Below are positions 19,349 through 28,166 of a DNA stretch of 64,000 nucleotides, one piece after another. Source of the DNA: Pseudomonas abietaniphila (GTDB lineage Bacteria; Pseudomonadota; Gammaproteobacteria; Pseudomonadales; Pseudomonadaceae); contig NZ_FNCO01000007.1 in assembly GCF_900100795.1 (NCBI RefSeq), positions 1-64,000 on the forward strand. The letters run 5' to 3'. Below the pieces are notes generated by a model. It did not search any database and was not told the DNA's origin. It saw nothing but the letters and a program-made list of their open reading frames with translations. Position numbers and translations under genes: made by a program. Position 1 is the first letter of the stretch. Each line of letters begins with the position of its first letter.

Positions 19349-19399
19349 CGCAAACGTTTGCGTGGGTGAAACTATGAGAATCGCTGCACGATTTGTCAA
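19349..19399 (-). promoter_or_regulatory. rbs operon promoter with LacI-type operator
   Basis: On the minus strand TTGACA (19399-19394) and CATAGT (19376-19371) are spaced by 17 bases, a good sigma-70 promoter 95 bases before rbsB. A perfect 14-bp palindrome CGCAAACGTTTGCG (19349-19362) covers the expected transcription start and has the central CG of LacI/GalR-family operators. A weaker related site, AGCGTAAACGCT (19401-19412), lies just above the -35. RbsR is the natural ligand. Confidence 0.75.
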
Positions 19400-19526
19400 C
19401 AGCGTAAACGCTTGGCTGCGTCACAGGCGAGGTGGCTCACCTTTCTCTCGCTCTGGCTTTCGCTCTGAAGGACCGGTGTATCAGGAACGCCGCGACCTCT
19501 AAGTCGGGCCGCTGGCCAGCATTTTC

Positions 19527-20877
<1,351 letters not shown>

Positions 20878-20895
20878 TGTAAATCCTTGTCCCCA

Positions 20896-20929
20896 AAAAG
20901 AGGCGCCTGATCGATTCGATCAGGCGCCT
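20896..20929 (-). terminator. Terminator of the YgdR-like gene
   Basis: A near-perfect inverted repeat (arms AGGCGCCTGATCGA, 20901-20929) is followed on the minus strand by CTTTTT. It ends the convergent lipoprotein gene and may also stop ansB from the other side. Confidence 0.75.
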
Positions 20930-20936
20930 CAGTGAT

Positions 20937-21161
20937 TCAGTCTTCTTCTTTAACCGTTGCCACCTCGTCCGCACGCACCTTCACGGCCTTTCCGGAAATG
21001 TCCTCGAACTCGTAAAATCCGTCCTTGCTCTTGGTCTTCGGCGCGTCCTTGGTGACGTATTGAGTACCGTTCTGCAGTGTCACCACCGTTGACGTCGAGC
21101 AGCCCGCCAGCAGCGCGCAGCACACCCATGCGACAGGCAATCCCAACCCTCTGATAGTCAT
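20937..21161 (-). CDS. YgdI/YgdR-family lipoprotein
   Basis: A 74-residue lipoprotein with lipobox LAGCS and a DUF903 / YgdI-YgdR domain (TVVTLQNGTQYVTKDAPKTK ... YEFEDISGKAVKVRADEV), a small SH3-like beta barrel. The family is common in gamma-proteobacterial envelopes and has no settled function. It is convergent with ansB and shares its terminator. Confidence 0.85.
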   Translation of the reverse strand: MTIRGLGLPVAWVCCALLAGCSTSTVVTLQNGTQYVTKDAPKTKSKDGFYEFEDISGKAVKVRADEVATVKEED

Positions 21162-21331
21162 GAAAACTCCTTAATCTTTCGGCCATTGCGAACGGATTCG
21201 CTTACACAAGATCTGATCGACTCGATCGGCTTTGGTTCGCAAGCCGAACAGGGGTAGGAGAAATCATGCAAGTGAAGCGGCTGGAGCGACTAGCCCTGCT
21301 CCAATCTTGCGAAACGTCCCACAGTGAAATA

Positions 21332-21347
21332 CTGTATGCACATACAG
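21332..21347 (+). promoter_or_regulatory. LexA box upstream of the DUF1654 gene
   Basis: CTGTATGCACATACAG matches the LexA consensus CTG-N10-CAG, with the TAT/ATA flanks of strong boxes. It lies 21 bases before the GTG start of the next gene, where bound LexA would cover the promoter. Confidence 0.75.
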
Positions 21348-21368
21348 CAATAACAAGGGATACCTTTC

Positions 21369-21620
21369 GTGTCTAAACATGCCGCTTCAGCCGCTGAACT
21401 TCCGGGTGCCTACGAGCGCCTGGGCATCCGCATTCAAAAGATCATCAATTCACCCACCGCGCAGAAATCCCGCGCCGCGCTGATCTTTCGCCTGCCTGAC
21501 GAGCAGGAAGATGACTGGAACCAGTTGCTCGAAGAGATCGCGGAAAACGACAACGTCACCCTCGCCTACCGAGATGACGGCGGAGTACAGATTTTCTGGA
21601 CCGTGCCCAAGGAGGACTGA
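21369..21620 (+). CDS. DUF1654-type protein, probably SOS-controlled
   Basis: An 83-residue acidic protein (YERLGIRIQKIINSPTAQKS ... LIFRLPDEQEDDWNQLLEEI) that fits the Pseudomonas DUF1654 family. It starts with GTG, with AAGGGA upstream. No enzymatic motif is visible. The LexA box just upstream predicts induction by DNA damage. Family members are scattered, often several per genome, and none has a firm function known to me. Confidence 0.75.
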   Translation: MSKHAASAAELPGAYERLGIRIQKIINSPTAQKSRAALIFRLPDEQEDDWNQLLEEIAENDNVTLAYRDDGGVQIFWTVPKED

Positions 21621-21714
21621 TCAGCACCCCGCTGTAACCCGAACCGATCAAACCCGCCCTTCCGGCGAGCCACTGCGCTCGCCGTCGCTTTAACCAGCCC
21701 GTAGTTGGAAAACA

Positions 21715-22779
21715 ATGCTCAGATTTTTTGTTTCGTTGCTGTTGACCCTTTCTTTCCTGCAGACCGCTTGCGCCGACGTCAATATCGGCACCTGGAACCT
21801 GGAGCACCTGAGTGTGCGGCCAAACAAGGATTTTCAAGGCATTGCCAAAGTCGCGCAAAAGGTCGACTTTCTCGCCGTGCAGGAATTGATGAACGAGGAC
21901 GCCTTGCAAGCCTTGGCCAAGGAGTTGACCAAACAGACCGGCAAGCACTGGAGTTCGATGGCCTCACATGCAGTTGGCCGATCCTCTTACAAGGAGATGT
22001 ATGGTTTCGTGTGGCGTGACGACGTGGTCGCCTACGAAGATGGCGCCGTCACCTACCTTGACCGCAACGACACCTTCGAACGGGAACCGTATTCTGCACG
22101 CTTCAAATCGCTCAGGGACGGCACCACGTTTGTGGTCGCCACGGTGCATATTCTGTATGGCAAGAGCCAGTCCGACCGCGCCTCGGAAATCACTGCACTC
22201 TCCAGCTACTGGGCCTGGCTGAAAGACACCTACCCCGGCAACAACCAGATCATGCTGATGGGCGACTTCAATACGCCACCGACCTCGCCTGCCTGGGACA
22301 ACCTGGATGCCAGCGCCCGGCCCTTGGTGCTCAATGGCGCGAGCACGCTCTCGACCACTGATGGAAAATTCTCCAACCTCTACGACAACATCTTCGTCAG
22401 CAAGCATTCGGCGATCAAGGTCAACAGCGTACAGGTCTTCAATTACCCCAAATACCTGGCCATGACCCACGCGCAGGGACGTGACAGGGTGTCCGACCAT
22501 GCGCCGATTTTCCTCAGCGCCGACTTCAGTGGAGGCAGCGCGTCCACAGCCGTTGCGCAACCTGCAACAACGCGGCCTAATCCGATGAAACCCGCGGCCG
22601 CCAGCGCCGACAGCGGGAAGAATCTGACGCTGGCGATTCGTGGCAACAAGAAAACCATGGTTTACCACCGTCCGGACTGCCCGTCCTATAACGCAGTGTC
22701 GGAAAAAAACCGGGTTGAATTCGACAACGCTGCCGCTGCTGAAGCGCAGCATTATCATCTGGCGGGCAACTGCCACTGA
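21715..22779 (+). CDS. Secreted endonuclease/exonuclease/phosphatase-family protein
   Basis: A 354-residue exported protein. The signal peptide (ending SFLQTACAD) is followed by a DNase I-like domain: NIGTWNLEHL, the catalytic VQELMNED, FVVATVHILYG, MGDFNTPP and SDHAPIFLS, all active-site motifs present. After a proline/alanine linker (about 275-305) comes a short C-terminal domain, RGNKKTMVYHRPDCPSY..., of the sunset or Ada-like type with two conserved cysteines. Extracellular DNA degradation or phosphate scavenging is likely. It is followed by a hairpin terminator. Confidence 0.85.
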   Translation: MLRFFVSLLLTLSFLQTACADVNIGTWNLEHLSVRPNKDFQGIAKVAQKVDFLAVQELMNEDALQALAKELTKQTGKHWSSMASHAVGRSSYKEMYGFVWRDDVVAYEDGAVTYLDRNDTFEREPYSARFKSLRDGTTFVVATVHILYGKSQSDRASEITALSSYWAWLKDTYPGNNQIMLMGDFNTPPTSPAWDNLDASARPLVLNGASTLSTTDGKFSNLYDNIFVSKHSAIKVNSVQVFNYPKYLAMTHAQGRDRVSDHAPIFLSADFSGGSASTAVAQPATTRPNPMKPAAASADSGKNLTLAIRGNKKTMVYHRPDCPSYNAVSEKNRVEFDNAAAAEAQHYHLAGNCH

Positions 22780-22812
22780 TTACGTCACGCCTGAAACCGC
22801 GTGAGCCATTTG

Positions 22813-22845
22813 CCCAGGGGGCGCTTTCATCAGGCGCTCCCTGGG
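22813..22845. terminator. Hairpin between convergent genes
   Basis: CCCAGGGGGCGC pairs with GCGCTCCCTGGG (one G-T), loop TTTCATCAG, between the DNase-like gene and the minus-strand gene at 22863. No T run is present on either side, so its strength is uncertain. Confidence 0.5.
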
Positions 22846-22862
22846 CCGAGAAAAACATTCCT

Positions 22863-23192
22863 CTACTTGCGCGCCAGCTCATGCTGGACACAGCCGTCGT
22901 AATACGTCTGCTTCACCGCGGCCGGTTTCAGACGTGACGGGCTCTTGTAGGTTTGCTCCGTGATACCCAACGCCATCTTGCGCATCCAGGGCTTGGAAAA
23001 CGTCCGCACCTGCAGCTTCTTTCGTGCGCTGTACAACGTCGTGCCGGAAAGCTTGGATTGCTGCGCCGTACCGGCCATGCCAGCGCCCCACTTGCAGACG
23101 TCCAGATCGTGCTTGCTGAGGTCCCGTGCCTGGGTTGGCAGTGCCGTCATCATCAACACAAACCCCGCTACGCTCAAACCCACTCTACGCAT
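22863..23192 (-). CDS. Exported hypothetical protein
   Basis: A 109-residue protein. The start at 23192 (MRRVGLSVAGFVLMM) gives a Sec signal peptide with cleavage near TQARD; the longer frame from 23243 would bury it. The mature part has a cysteine near each end (DVCKW and DGCVQHE) and many lysines (basic). A disulfide-bonded periplasmic protein is likely. I do not recognise the family. Confidence 0.65.
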   Translation of the reverse strand: MRRVGLSVAGFVLMMTALPTQARDLSKHDLDVCKWGAGMAGTAQQSKLSGTTLYSARKKLQVRTFSKPWMRKMALGITEQTYKSPSRLKPAAVKQTYYDGCVQHELARK

Positions 23193-23676
23193 ACGCCCTC
23201 GTCCCGGAATCGACTGAAAAAGAAGGATTTTTCCAGAAAACAACGCATACGCGGGCCATCAAATTGCCCTTTCTCTGAATATTTGTTTGCACGAAGGATG
23301 CCCCCGACAATCCTCCTGAAACCGAAGCGGTCCATACATCCAAAACCGTGCAAATGTGTAGTGGTGCACACCAACGAATTGACGCTTCCATCCAAACAGA
23401 TATGGCACATTGCCGCTGATCGGCGCACGGTTCAAAAGGCCGGAAAACAATGCAATTCTCCGGTGGTCGGTAGCGCTGAGCGGCATGCCCGGCCTACTCG
23501 TCTCAGGCAGAGAAAACGCACCACGATCATGGCCCTCCTGCAGTACGGGCAGGCCTGTATCGGTCTCGAAATGAAGTGACGGCACCGTCGATGCATTCGG
23601 CGACCATGCTGTTCAGGTACACGGGGAAGTACTCACATTCAGCGGGACGTGCACAACGTCTAACGGGCTAAAGACG
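23193..23676. other. Intergenic region without a supported gene
   Basis: About 480 bases. Frames on both strands (for example 23259-23585 minus) have no ribosome site, and their residue composition is unlike neighbouring genes, so I do not call them. I see no hairpin terminator or obvious operator here. Confidence 0.5.
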
Positions 23677-23901
23677 ATGAATGATTCCAAGGATTTTGAA
23701 ATTCATTACCGGTTTCGAGGCGAACCCAGGCATTTCTCTCATCAAGCAAGGCATCTTTGCGAAAGCGATGCGCTGCACTTCGCCACGTTGCACGCGGGCG
23801 TCGGAACCCTTGATGGCGGTGTCGCAGCGGGCCCCTTTCGACTCGCCAAGCTCAACGCCGAAGGACTCGGCGTGACGCAGGTCCAATGGAAACGTACGTA
23901 A
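23677..23901 (+). CDS. DUF6555-like small protein
   Basis: A 74-residue protein (MNDSKDFEIHYRFRGEPRHF ... SDALHFATLHAGVG) that resembles a Pseudomonas-specific family of about 70 residues that I recall as DUF6555. No motif suggests activity. Composition matches the genome, and the ribosome site is weak (TAAAGA). Assignment is from memory of the N-terminal pattern. Confidence 0.6.
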   Translation: MNDSKDFEIHYRFRGEPRHFSHQARHLCESDALHFATLHAGVGTLDGGVAAGPFRLAKLNAEGLGVTQVQWKRT

Positions 23902-23984
23902 GACGATAAAAGTCCAAACCATCCTCATATCGAGTGGTCGGTATTTACAAGCAGCGCTCATGAAACCAGCAAAGCGAGGAAAAT

Positions 23985-24239
23985 ATGACCATTGATAACG
24001 CGCTCAAGAAAGAAGTCCTGACCCGGTTGTTACACGCACATCCGGCGGGGCTGGGCAAAGAGGTTCTGGATAACTACAGGGGGGAACACGCTGTCGCGGA
24101 TACCCTGGAAGAACTGCAGAAAGCAGGGCTTATCCACGATGGATGTGTCGAGATTCCCGAGAAGGGCGAACGCACCCTCAAGTACCCGGTGAAGCTGAGT
24201 TCTGCGGGCGTCGACGCCGCGAAGCAGCTAGGGGGCTAA
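23985..24239 (+). CDS. Small winged-helix-like hypothetical protein
   Basis: An 84-residue protein with a pattern of short helices followed by a beta hairpin (KEVLTRLLHAHPAGLGKEVL ... LEELQKAGLIHDG ... RTLKYPVKLSSAGVD). This looks like a winged-helix fold without a sensor domain. GAGG lies eight bases before the ATG and a strong terminator follows. It could bind DNA or be purely structural; function unknown. Confidence 0.65.
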   Translation: MTIDNALKKEVLTRLLHAHPAGLGKEVLDNYRGEHAVADTLEELQKAGLIHDGCVEIPEKGERTLKYPVKLSSAGVDAAKQLGG

Positions 24240-24251
24240 ACAGGCGTTCAC

Positions 24252-24279
24252 AAAAAAACCGGCTTCGGCCGGTTTTTTT
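24252..24279 (+). terminator. Rho-independent terminator
   Basis: ACCGGC-TTCG-GCCGGT with seven A before and seven T after, 12 bases past the stop of the small gene at 23985. The stable TTCG tetraloop makes it a strong, probably bidirectional, terminator. Confidence 0.9.
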
Positions 24280-24431
24280 CAGTGTGGTGTTCTCCCCTAG
24301 TGCTGCCGATCTGATCATCCTTGAGCCGGTCAGGCAGCAGCACCACAGGGGAACGGGAAGGAGCCTACAAGGTATGTCGGCCCTTAGTCACTCGTACAAT
24401 TGTGACTTTATTCGTCCAGATGTGACTGCCC

Positions 24432-25217
24432 TCACACTGGCGGATAATCACCCGTCCCATCCGGCCAGGGCGTCAACAACTCGAACCCGGTCTGAGTGAC
24501 CGCCACCATGTGTTCCCACTGTGCCGACAGGGATTGATCCCGGGTCAGTACGGTCCAGCCGTCATCCAGAACATGGGTTCCGGGTTTGCCAGCGTTAATC
24601 ATCGGCTCGATGGTGAAAACCATTCCCGGTTTGAGTTTCAAGCCCTTCCCGGCGGCGCCGTAATGCAGCACCTGCGGCTCTTCGTGGTATTTACGCCCGA
24701 TGCCATGCCCACAGTATTCGCGGACCACGCTGAAGCCTTCCCGGTAAGCCACGGTCTGGATAGCGTTACCAATGTCGCCCAGCGTCGCGCCAGGCCTCAC
24801 CGCATGTATGCCCGCCAACGTGGCTTCATAGGTGGTTTCGACCAGACGTCGCGCCAACGGGCTGACTTCTCCGACGTAATACATGCGACTGGTGTCGCCA
24901 TACCAACCATCCTTGATGACCGCGACATCGATGTTGACGATGTCGCCTTCCTTGAGGATATCGTCCGCTGAAGGGATGCCGTGGCACACCACCGCGTTCG
25001 GCGAAATGCACGTCGTCTTGGTGAAACCGTGGTACCCGACGTTGGCCGGAATGACATTCAACTCGTTAACGATGTAATCGTTGCAGATGTCATCGAGCGC
25101 CTCGGTGCTGATGCCGGGTTTCACGTGCTGAGCGATCATTGCCAAGACGTCCGCAGCCAGCCGTCCGGCGATTCTCAGCCCCACCAGATCGGCTTCGCTT
25201 TTGATACTGATGCTCAT
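24432..25217 (-). CDS. map: Type I methionine aminopeptidase (second copy type)
   Basis: A 261-residue metalloenzyme that removes the initiator methionine from nascent proteins. Metal ligands are seen in NIDVAVIKDGWYGDTSR (two Asp), HGIGRKYHEEP (His), FTIEPMI (Glu) and WEHMVAVT (Glu). The essential housekeeping map of pseudomonads lies next to rpsB, so this is probably an additional copy. It overlaps the ParD-like gene upstream by four bases (ATGA), a coupling that ties its expression to that small regulator. Confidence 0.93.
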   Translation of the reverse strand: MSISIKSEADLVGLRIAGRLAADVLAMIAQHVKPGISTEALDDICNDYIVNELNVIPANVGYHGFTKTTCISPNAVVCHGIPSADDILKEGDIVNIDVAVIKDGWYGDTSRMYYVGEVSPLARRLVETTYEATLAGIHAVRPGATLGDIGNAIQTVAYREGFSVVREYCGHGIGRKYHEEPQVLHYGAAGKGLKLKPGMVFTIEPMINAGKPGTHVLDDGWTVLTRDQSLSAQWEHMVAVTQTGFELLTPWPDGTGDYPPV

Positions 25218-25468
25218 CGCGACACCGCCCTGAACTGAGGTTCGTGAACAATGGCCTCTTCAGCCTGCGGGCTCGGCAGCGCGTCGCCCGTCGCTTCAGC
25301 CCGGATCAATAACTGGCAGATATCGCTGTAGTTCAACCCGGGATTGAGTTCGGCGAGCATGCCCACCCTCATCCAGTGTTCGGCCTGCGCATTTATTGAA
25401 CGGCTCAGCGCCGCGCTGGCAGAGCGTATGTTGTCGTGCATCTGTTCGGAAATCTTGACCAGTCCCAT
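25214..25468 (-). CDS. ParD-like antitoxin-type protein
   Basis: An 84-residue protein (MGLVKISEQMHDNIRSASAALSRS) that resembles the ParD-like family, with a ribbon-helix-helix-like N-terminus and a variable tail. ATG 25468 follows GAGGTC; the longer frame from 25498 would start inside the operator. No ParE-type toxin is beside it; the translationally coupled partner is a methionine aminopeptidase. The inverted repeat 15 bases upstream is a likely autoregulatory site. Confidence 0.75.
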   Translation of the reverse strand: MGLVKISEQMHDNIRSASAALSRSINAQAEHWMRVGMLAELNPGLNYSDICQLLIRAEATGDALPSPQAEEAIVHEPQFRAVSR

Positions 25469-25482
25469 GTTTGACCTCGCGA

Positions 25483-25516
25483 TGAATATACGAAGCATAT
25501 ACGTTGCGTATATTCA
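25483..25516. promoter_or_regulatory. Operator-like inverted repeat before the ParD-like/map operon
   Basis: Perfect 10-bp arms TGAATATACG (25483-25492) and CGTATATTCA (25507-25516) flank a 14-bp spacer that holds another ATATACG half site. It is AT-rich compared with its surroundings and lies between the XRE gene and the ParD-like start. Either small DNA-binding protein could recognise it. Confidence 0.65.
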
Positions 25517-25556
25517 TCCGCAACACCGCCTTTTGGCATGGGTCTGGACGAATGCA

Positions 25557-25907
25557 TCACGCAGACGAAGCAGCAGCAGCGTCCGTCGCGCATTCAGACA
25601 ACGAGGTGGCAAGTTGAGAAATCGCCTCCTGATCGTCTTCGCTCAATGCCCGGTAATGGGTAATGATCGCCCGCTCGGCATCGTTCAGCGTATCGGTAGC
25701 GATCGGTGTTCGTTTGCCCGAGAGCACATACAGGACATCGACGCCTTTTTTTCCAAGCGCTGCGAGGTAATCGGAACGAGGAATGCGTTCGCCGCTTTCG
25801 TATTTGCCTTGGGCATTGGCTTCTACGCCCCCAATCGCGCCGAATTCCTGTTGCGAGAGTCCGAGGCTTTTGCGTTCTTCTTTCAGGCGTGAACCAAGAT
25901 CTTTCAT
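25557..25907 (-). CDS. XRE-family helix-turn-helix regulator
   Basis: A 116-residue repressor-like protein. Residues 3-60 form a Cro/CI helix-turn-helix (LGSRLKEERKSLGLSQQEFG ... GERIPRSDYLAALGKKGVDV) ending in VLYVLSGKR, the pattern of many phage-type regulators. The rest is a short helical tail. The ATG at 25907 (MKDLGSRL) is more likely than 25913. It is upstream of and parallel to the ParD-like/map operon, with 88 bases holding the inverted repeat between them. Confidence 0.85.
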   Translation of the reverse strand: MKDLGSRLKEERKSLGLSQQEFGAIGGVEANAQGKYESGERIPRSDYLAALGKKGVDVLYVLSGKRTPIATDTLNDAERAIITHYRALSEDDQEAISQLATSLSECATDAAAASSA

Positions 25908-26098
25908 AAACATGGGCCTCTGATTTGACTATGTTTAAAGCAAGACCCCATTGGTCTGGGGGAGTTGCGATCCACCCGACAATTGTTCAAGCTGCGCGCT
26001 TTTCGACCCTCATGAAATGGTCATGATGGCCGATAGATTCGGATGGAGAGCTTGTCATTTTTCATGGCAACCCGATTTTTGCAGTTCGGAGACCAGAC

Positions 26099-26260
26099 GT
26101 GATTACATTTTTGCTGGGTTGGTGCGTTCTATCCGTCATAGGCACTCTGCTGGCACTGAGCCTGATCAGAACAGGCAAGGCGCGTCAGCCGGACGCCGAT
26201 CAAACCCAAGTCCCGGCACTTCAGGTTGCCGTGGCGACTGTCTCGGCTCAGAAGCACTGA
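26099..26260 (+). CDS. Small single-span membrane protein
   Basis: A GTG start preceded by GGAGA at seven bases opens a 53-residue frame. The N-terminal 22 residues are a hydrophobic span (FLLGWCVLSVIGTLLALSL), followed by a charged segment (RTGKARQPDADQTQ) and a mild amphipathic tail. It has the look of a real small membrane protein, though too short for family assignment. It lies between the XRE gene and a LexA-controlled gene. Confidence 0.45.
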   Translation: MITFLLGWCVLSVIGTLLALSLIRTGKARQPDADQTQVPALQVAVATVSAQKH

Positions 26261-26315
26261 GCCCGTCACTGCACTGCACTACCACCTTAGTCCTGTCGAG
26301 CGATGTGCGGGGAAA

Positions 26316-26528
26316 TCATTCCGCCGCAGATGGGCCGTGCCCGCCCGGAAAAACCTCGACGTTCGAGACAAACGCCAGGTCCACCTGACTGGCGCTGAAC
26401 TGACGTACCCCTGCCGCAAGGGCAAGAAAATCCTCGCGCTGCATCTCATTGCCCCAGACGCTGCTGAAGGTAGGCTCTGCGGCCTGGACGGTGAATGCAA
26501 TGCTGGTTTCGGCTTGATTCATGAGCAT
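26316..26528 (-). CDS. Small hypothetical protein behind a LexA box
   Basis: A 70-residue protein (MLMNQAETSIAFTVQAAEPT ... DFLALAAGVRQFSASQVDLA) without signal peptide or known motif. AAGGGA precedes the ATG. A LexA box lies 24 bases upstream on the same strand, which suggests DNA-damage control and supports the gene being real. I do not recognise the family. Confidence 0.55.
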   Translation of the reverse strand: MLMNQAETSIAFTVQAAEPTFSSVWGNEMQREDFLALAAGVRQFSASQVDLAFVSNVEVFPGGHGPSAAE

Positions 26529-26551
26529 GGTCGATTCCCTTTCACTGAATA

Positions 26552-26567
26552 CTGTTTAAACATACAG
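26552..26567 (-). promoter_or_regulatory. LexA box
   Basis: CTGTTTAAACATACAG fits CTG-N10-CAG and is embedded in an AT-rich stretch. It is 24 bases from the ATG of the minus-strand gene at 26528 and far (over 230 bases) from the plus-strand gene at 26803, so the minus-strand gene is the likely target. Confidence 0.65.
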
Positions 26568-26802
26568 TATTTTCATCGACCTCCAAACGCAAGTCATGAT
26601 TCGACGAGCGGTCGTTCGGGTGGGCGGATCCATCGGACCCATCGCCTCTGCACCCAAGAGGACTGAAACGCACCAGGAGCGCAGTATCAGGCAAGAACGG
26701 CGCAGTATCCGAATAACGCCCCTAGGGCTCTGCGACGTAGCCTGCACAGGTTGACAAGCGCCACCTCTCCAGAGCGCTTGCGCCTGTTTGCGAGGTTCAA
26801 CC

Positions 26803-27000
26803 ATGAAAACCCTGATCGCGTTACTGATGACGTTGATGCTGGCCGCTGTCAGTGCCACCGCCTTGGCCATGCCGTGCGGCAAAGCCGGCAAATCGTCCAG
26901 CGAGGCCCTCGACAGTCAGCATCTGATGCCCCTGCACATCGCCGAGCAAAGCCCGGTTGCTCTGAAGCGTCCGGGCACGCTGCCGAAACTGGAGGCTTAA
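26803..27000 (+). CDS. Small exported hypothetical protein
   Basis: A 65-residue protein with a Sec signal peptide (MKTLIALLMTLMLAAVSATA, cleavage near ALA-MP) and a short mature part of about 42 residues with one cysteine. GCGAGG precedes the ATG at 26803. Its TAA overlaps the convergent dpkA stop (shared TTAA). Function unknown. Confidence 0.6.
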   Translation: MKTLIALLMTLMLAAVSATALAMPCGKAGKSSSEALDSQHLMPLHIAEQSPVALKRPGTLPKLEA

Positions 27001-28028
27001 GCGCTGGCAAGTGCCTTGAGACGATTCAAATCGTCTGTCGACAGCACGATCCCCTCTGCCAGGGATTGTTCACGCTGCCGGTACCGACGATCGCCGGGCA
27101 TGCGTTGCTGACCCACACCATGCATCTGCCTCACCAGCTCTTCGCTGCGCTCGGCAAACGCGTGCCCGCTGCCCTTGTCCGGATCGATGACAATGATCAT
27201 CTGGCCGGTCCACGGGGTTTGCGCGCCCGGTTTGGTGGACATGTCAAAGCCGAATGAGAAGTTGCCGCCGGTCAATGCAGCAGACAGCAATTCGACCATC
27301 ATCGACAGCGCCGACCCTTTGTAACCACCAAAGGGCAAGAGCGCGCCGCCATCAAGGATCGCCTTCGGGTCTTCGGTTGGGTGTCCCGCCCGATCCACGC
27401 CCATGCCCGGCGGCAACAGGCGCCCTTCCCTTGCGGCAATCTGGACATCGCCGTGGGCAATCGCGCTGGTCGCCATGTCGAAGACGATGGGCTGACCACC
27501 CGCCCGAGGCGCCGCGAAAGCAATCGGATTGGTGCCGAACAACGGTTTCTGCGCGTCGTGAGGCACCACGCAGGTCATGCTGTTGACCACGCTCAACGCT
27601 ACCAGCCCTTCCTGCGCGAAGGGCTCGACATCTGGCCACAGCGCCGCGAAATGATGCGAGTTGCGGATCGCCAGGATGGCAATCCCGGCAGTGCGCGCTT
27701 TCTCGATCAACAGCGCCTTGGCGGCCTGCATTGCAGGCTGTGCAAAGCCGCCACCAGCGTCCACCCGCACGAAACCGGCACCGACGTCTTCGACCTTCGG
27801 CACGGCCTGGCCGTCGACCCAACCTGCCGCCAGGGACGACAAATAACCCTTGATTCGAAAGATCCCGTGACTGTGCGATCCGTCGCGCTCCGCGCTGGCG
27901 CAGTTCTCGGCCAGTACCGCCGCCACCTCGGCCGACGTGCCGTGCCGCATGAATATCTGCCGCAGCAGTTCGGTCAGATCGCTGAAGGAAATCGTCTGGG
28001 TGTCTACGGGATCGCGGGGTGAAGACAT
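26997..28028 (-). CDS. dpkA: Delta1-piperideine-2-carboxylate / Delta1-pyrroline-2-carboxylate reductase
   Basis: A 343-residue NADPH-dependent reductase of the malate/L-lactate dehydrogenase (Ldh2) family. It converts the cyclic imino acid from D-lysine to L-pipecolate and that from D-proline or hydroxyproline routes to L-proline. Family motifs are CASAERDGSHSHG with the conserved His (residues 52-54), SHHFAALWP, PLFGTNPIAFAAPR and LLPFGGYKGS. It is close to the P. syringae DpkA sequence as I remember it. The start at 28028 fits that homologue; the frame upstream is not coding. A FAD oxidoreductase diverges from it 138 bases away. Confidence 0.92.
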   Translation of the reverse strand: MSSPRDPVDTQTISFSDLTELLRQIFMRHGTSAEVAAVLAENCASAERDGSHSHGIFRIKGYLSSLAAGWVDGQAVPKVEDVGAGFVRVDAGGGFAQPAMQAAKALLIEKARTAGIAILAIRNSHHFAALWPDVEPFAQEGLVALSVVNSMTCVVPHDAQKPLFGTNPIAFAAPRAGGQPIVFDMATSAIAHGDVQIAAREGRLLPPGMGVDRAGHPTEDPKAILDGGALLPFGGYKGSALSMMVELLSAALTGGNFSFGFDMSTKPGAQTPWTGQMIIVIDPDKGSGHAFAERSEELVRQMHGVGQQRMPGDRRYRQREQSLAEGIVLSTDDLNRLKALASA

Positions 28029-28166
28029 CTGAAGCTCCGGTGTGATTATTGGAAGTGGAAGCCGAACAGAACGTAAGCGTCTGGAGAGTACTGTGCGCCG
28101 ACAAATGGGTAAACTGCGCGACGGTGACGGCCTCACGTTCGCCTTCAGCCGATTAAGGATCGATCC

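Noticed and set aside
23259..23585. 108-residue minus-strand frame in a long gap
   Set aside because: No ribosome site, scattered Cys/His/Arg composition and no known relatives; treated as non-coding.
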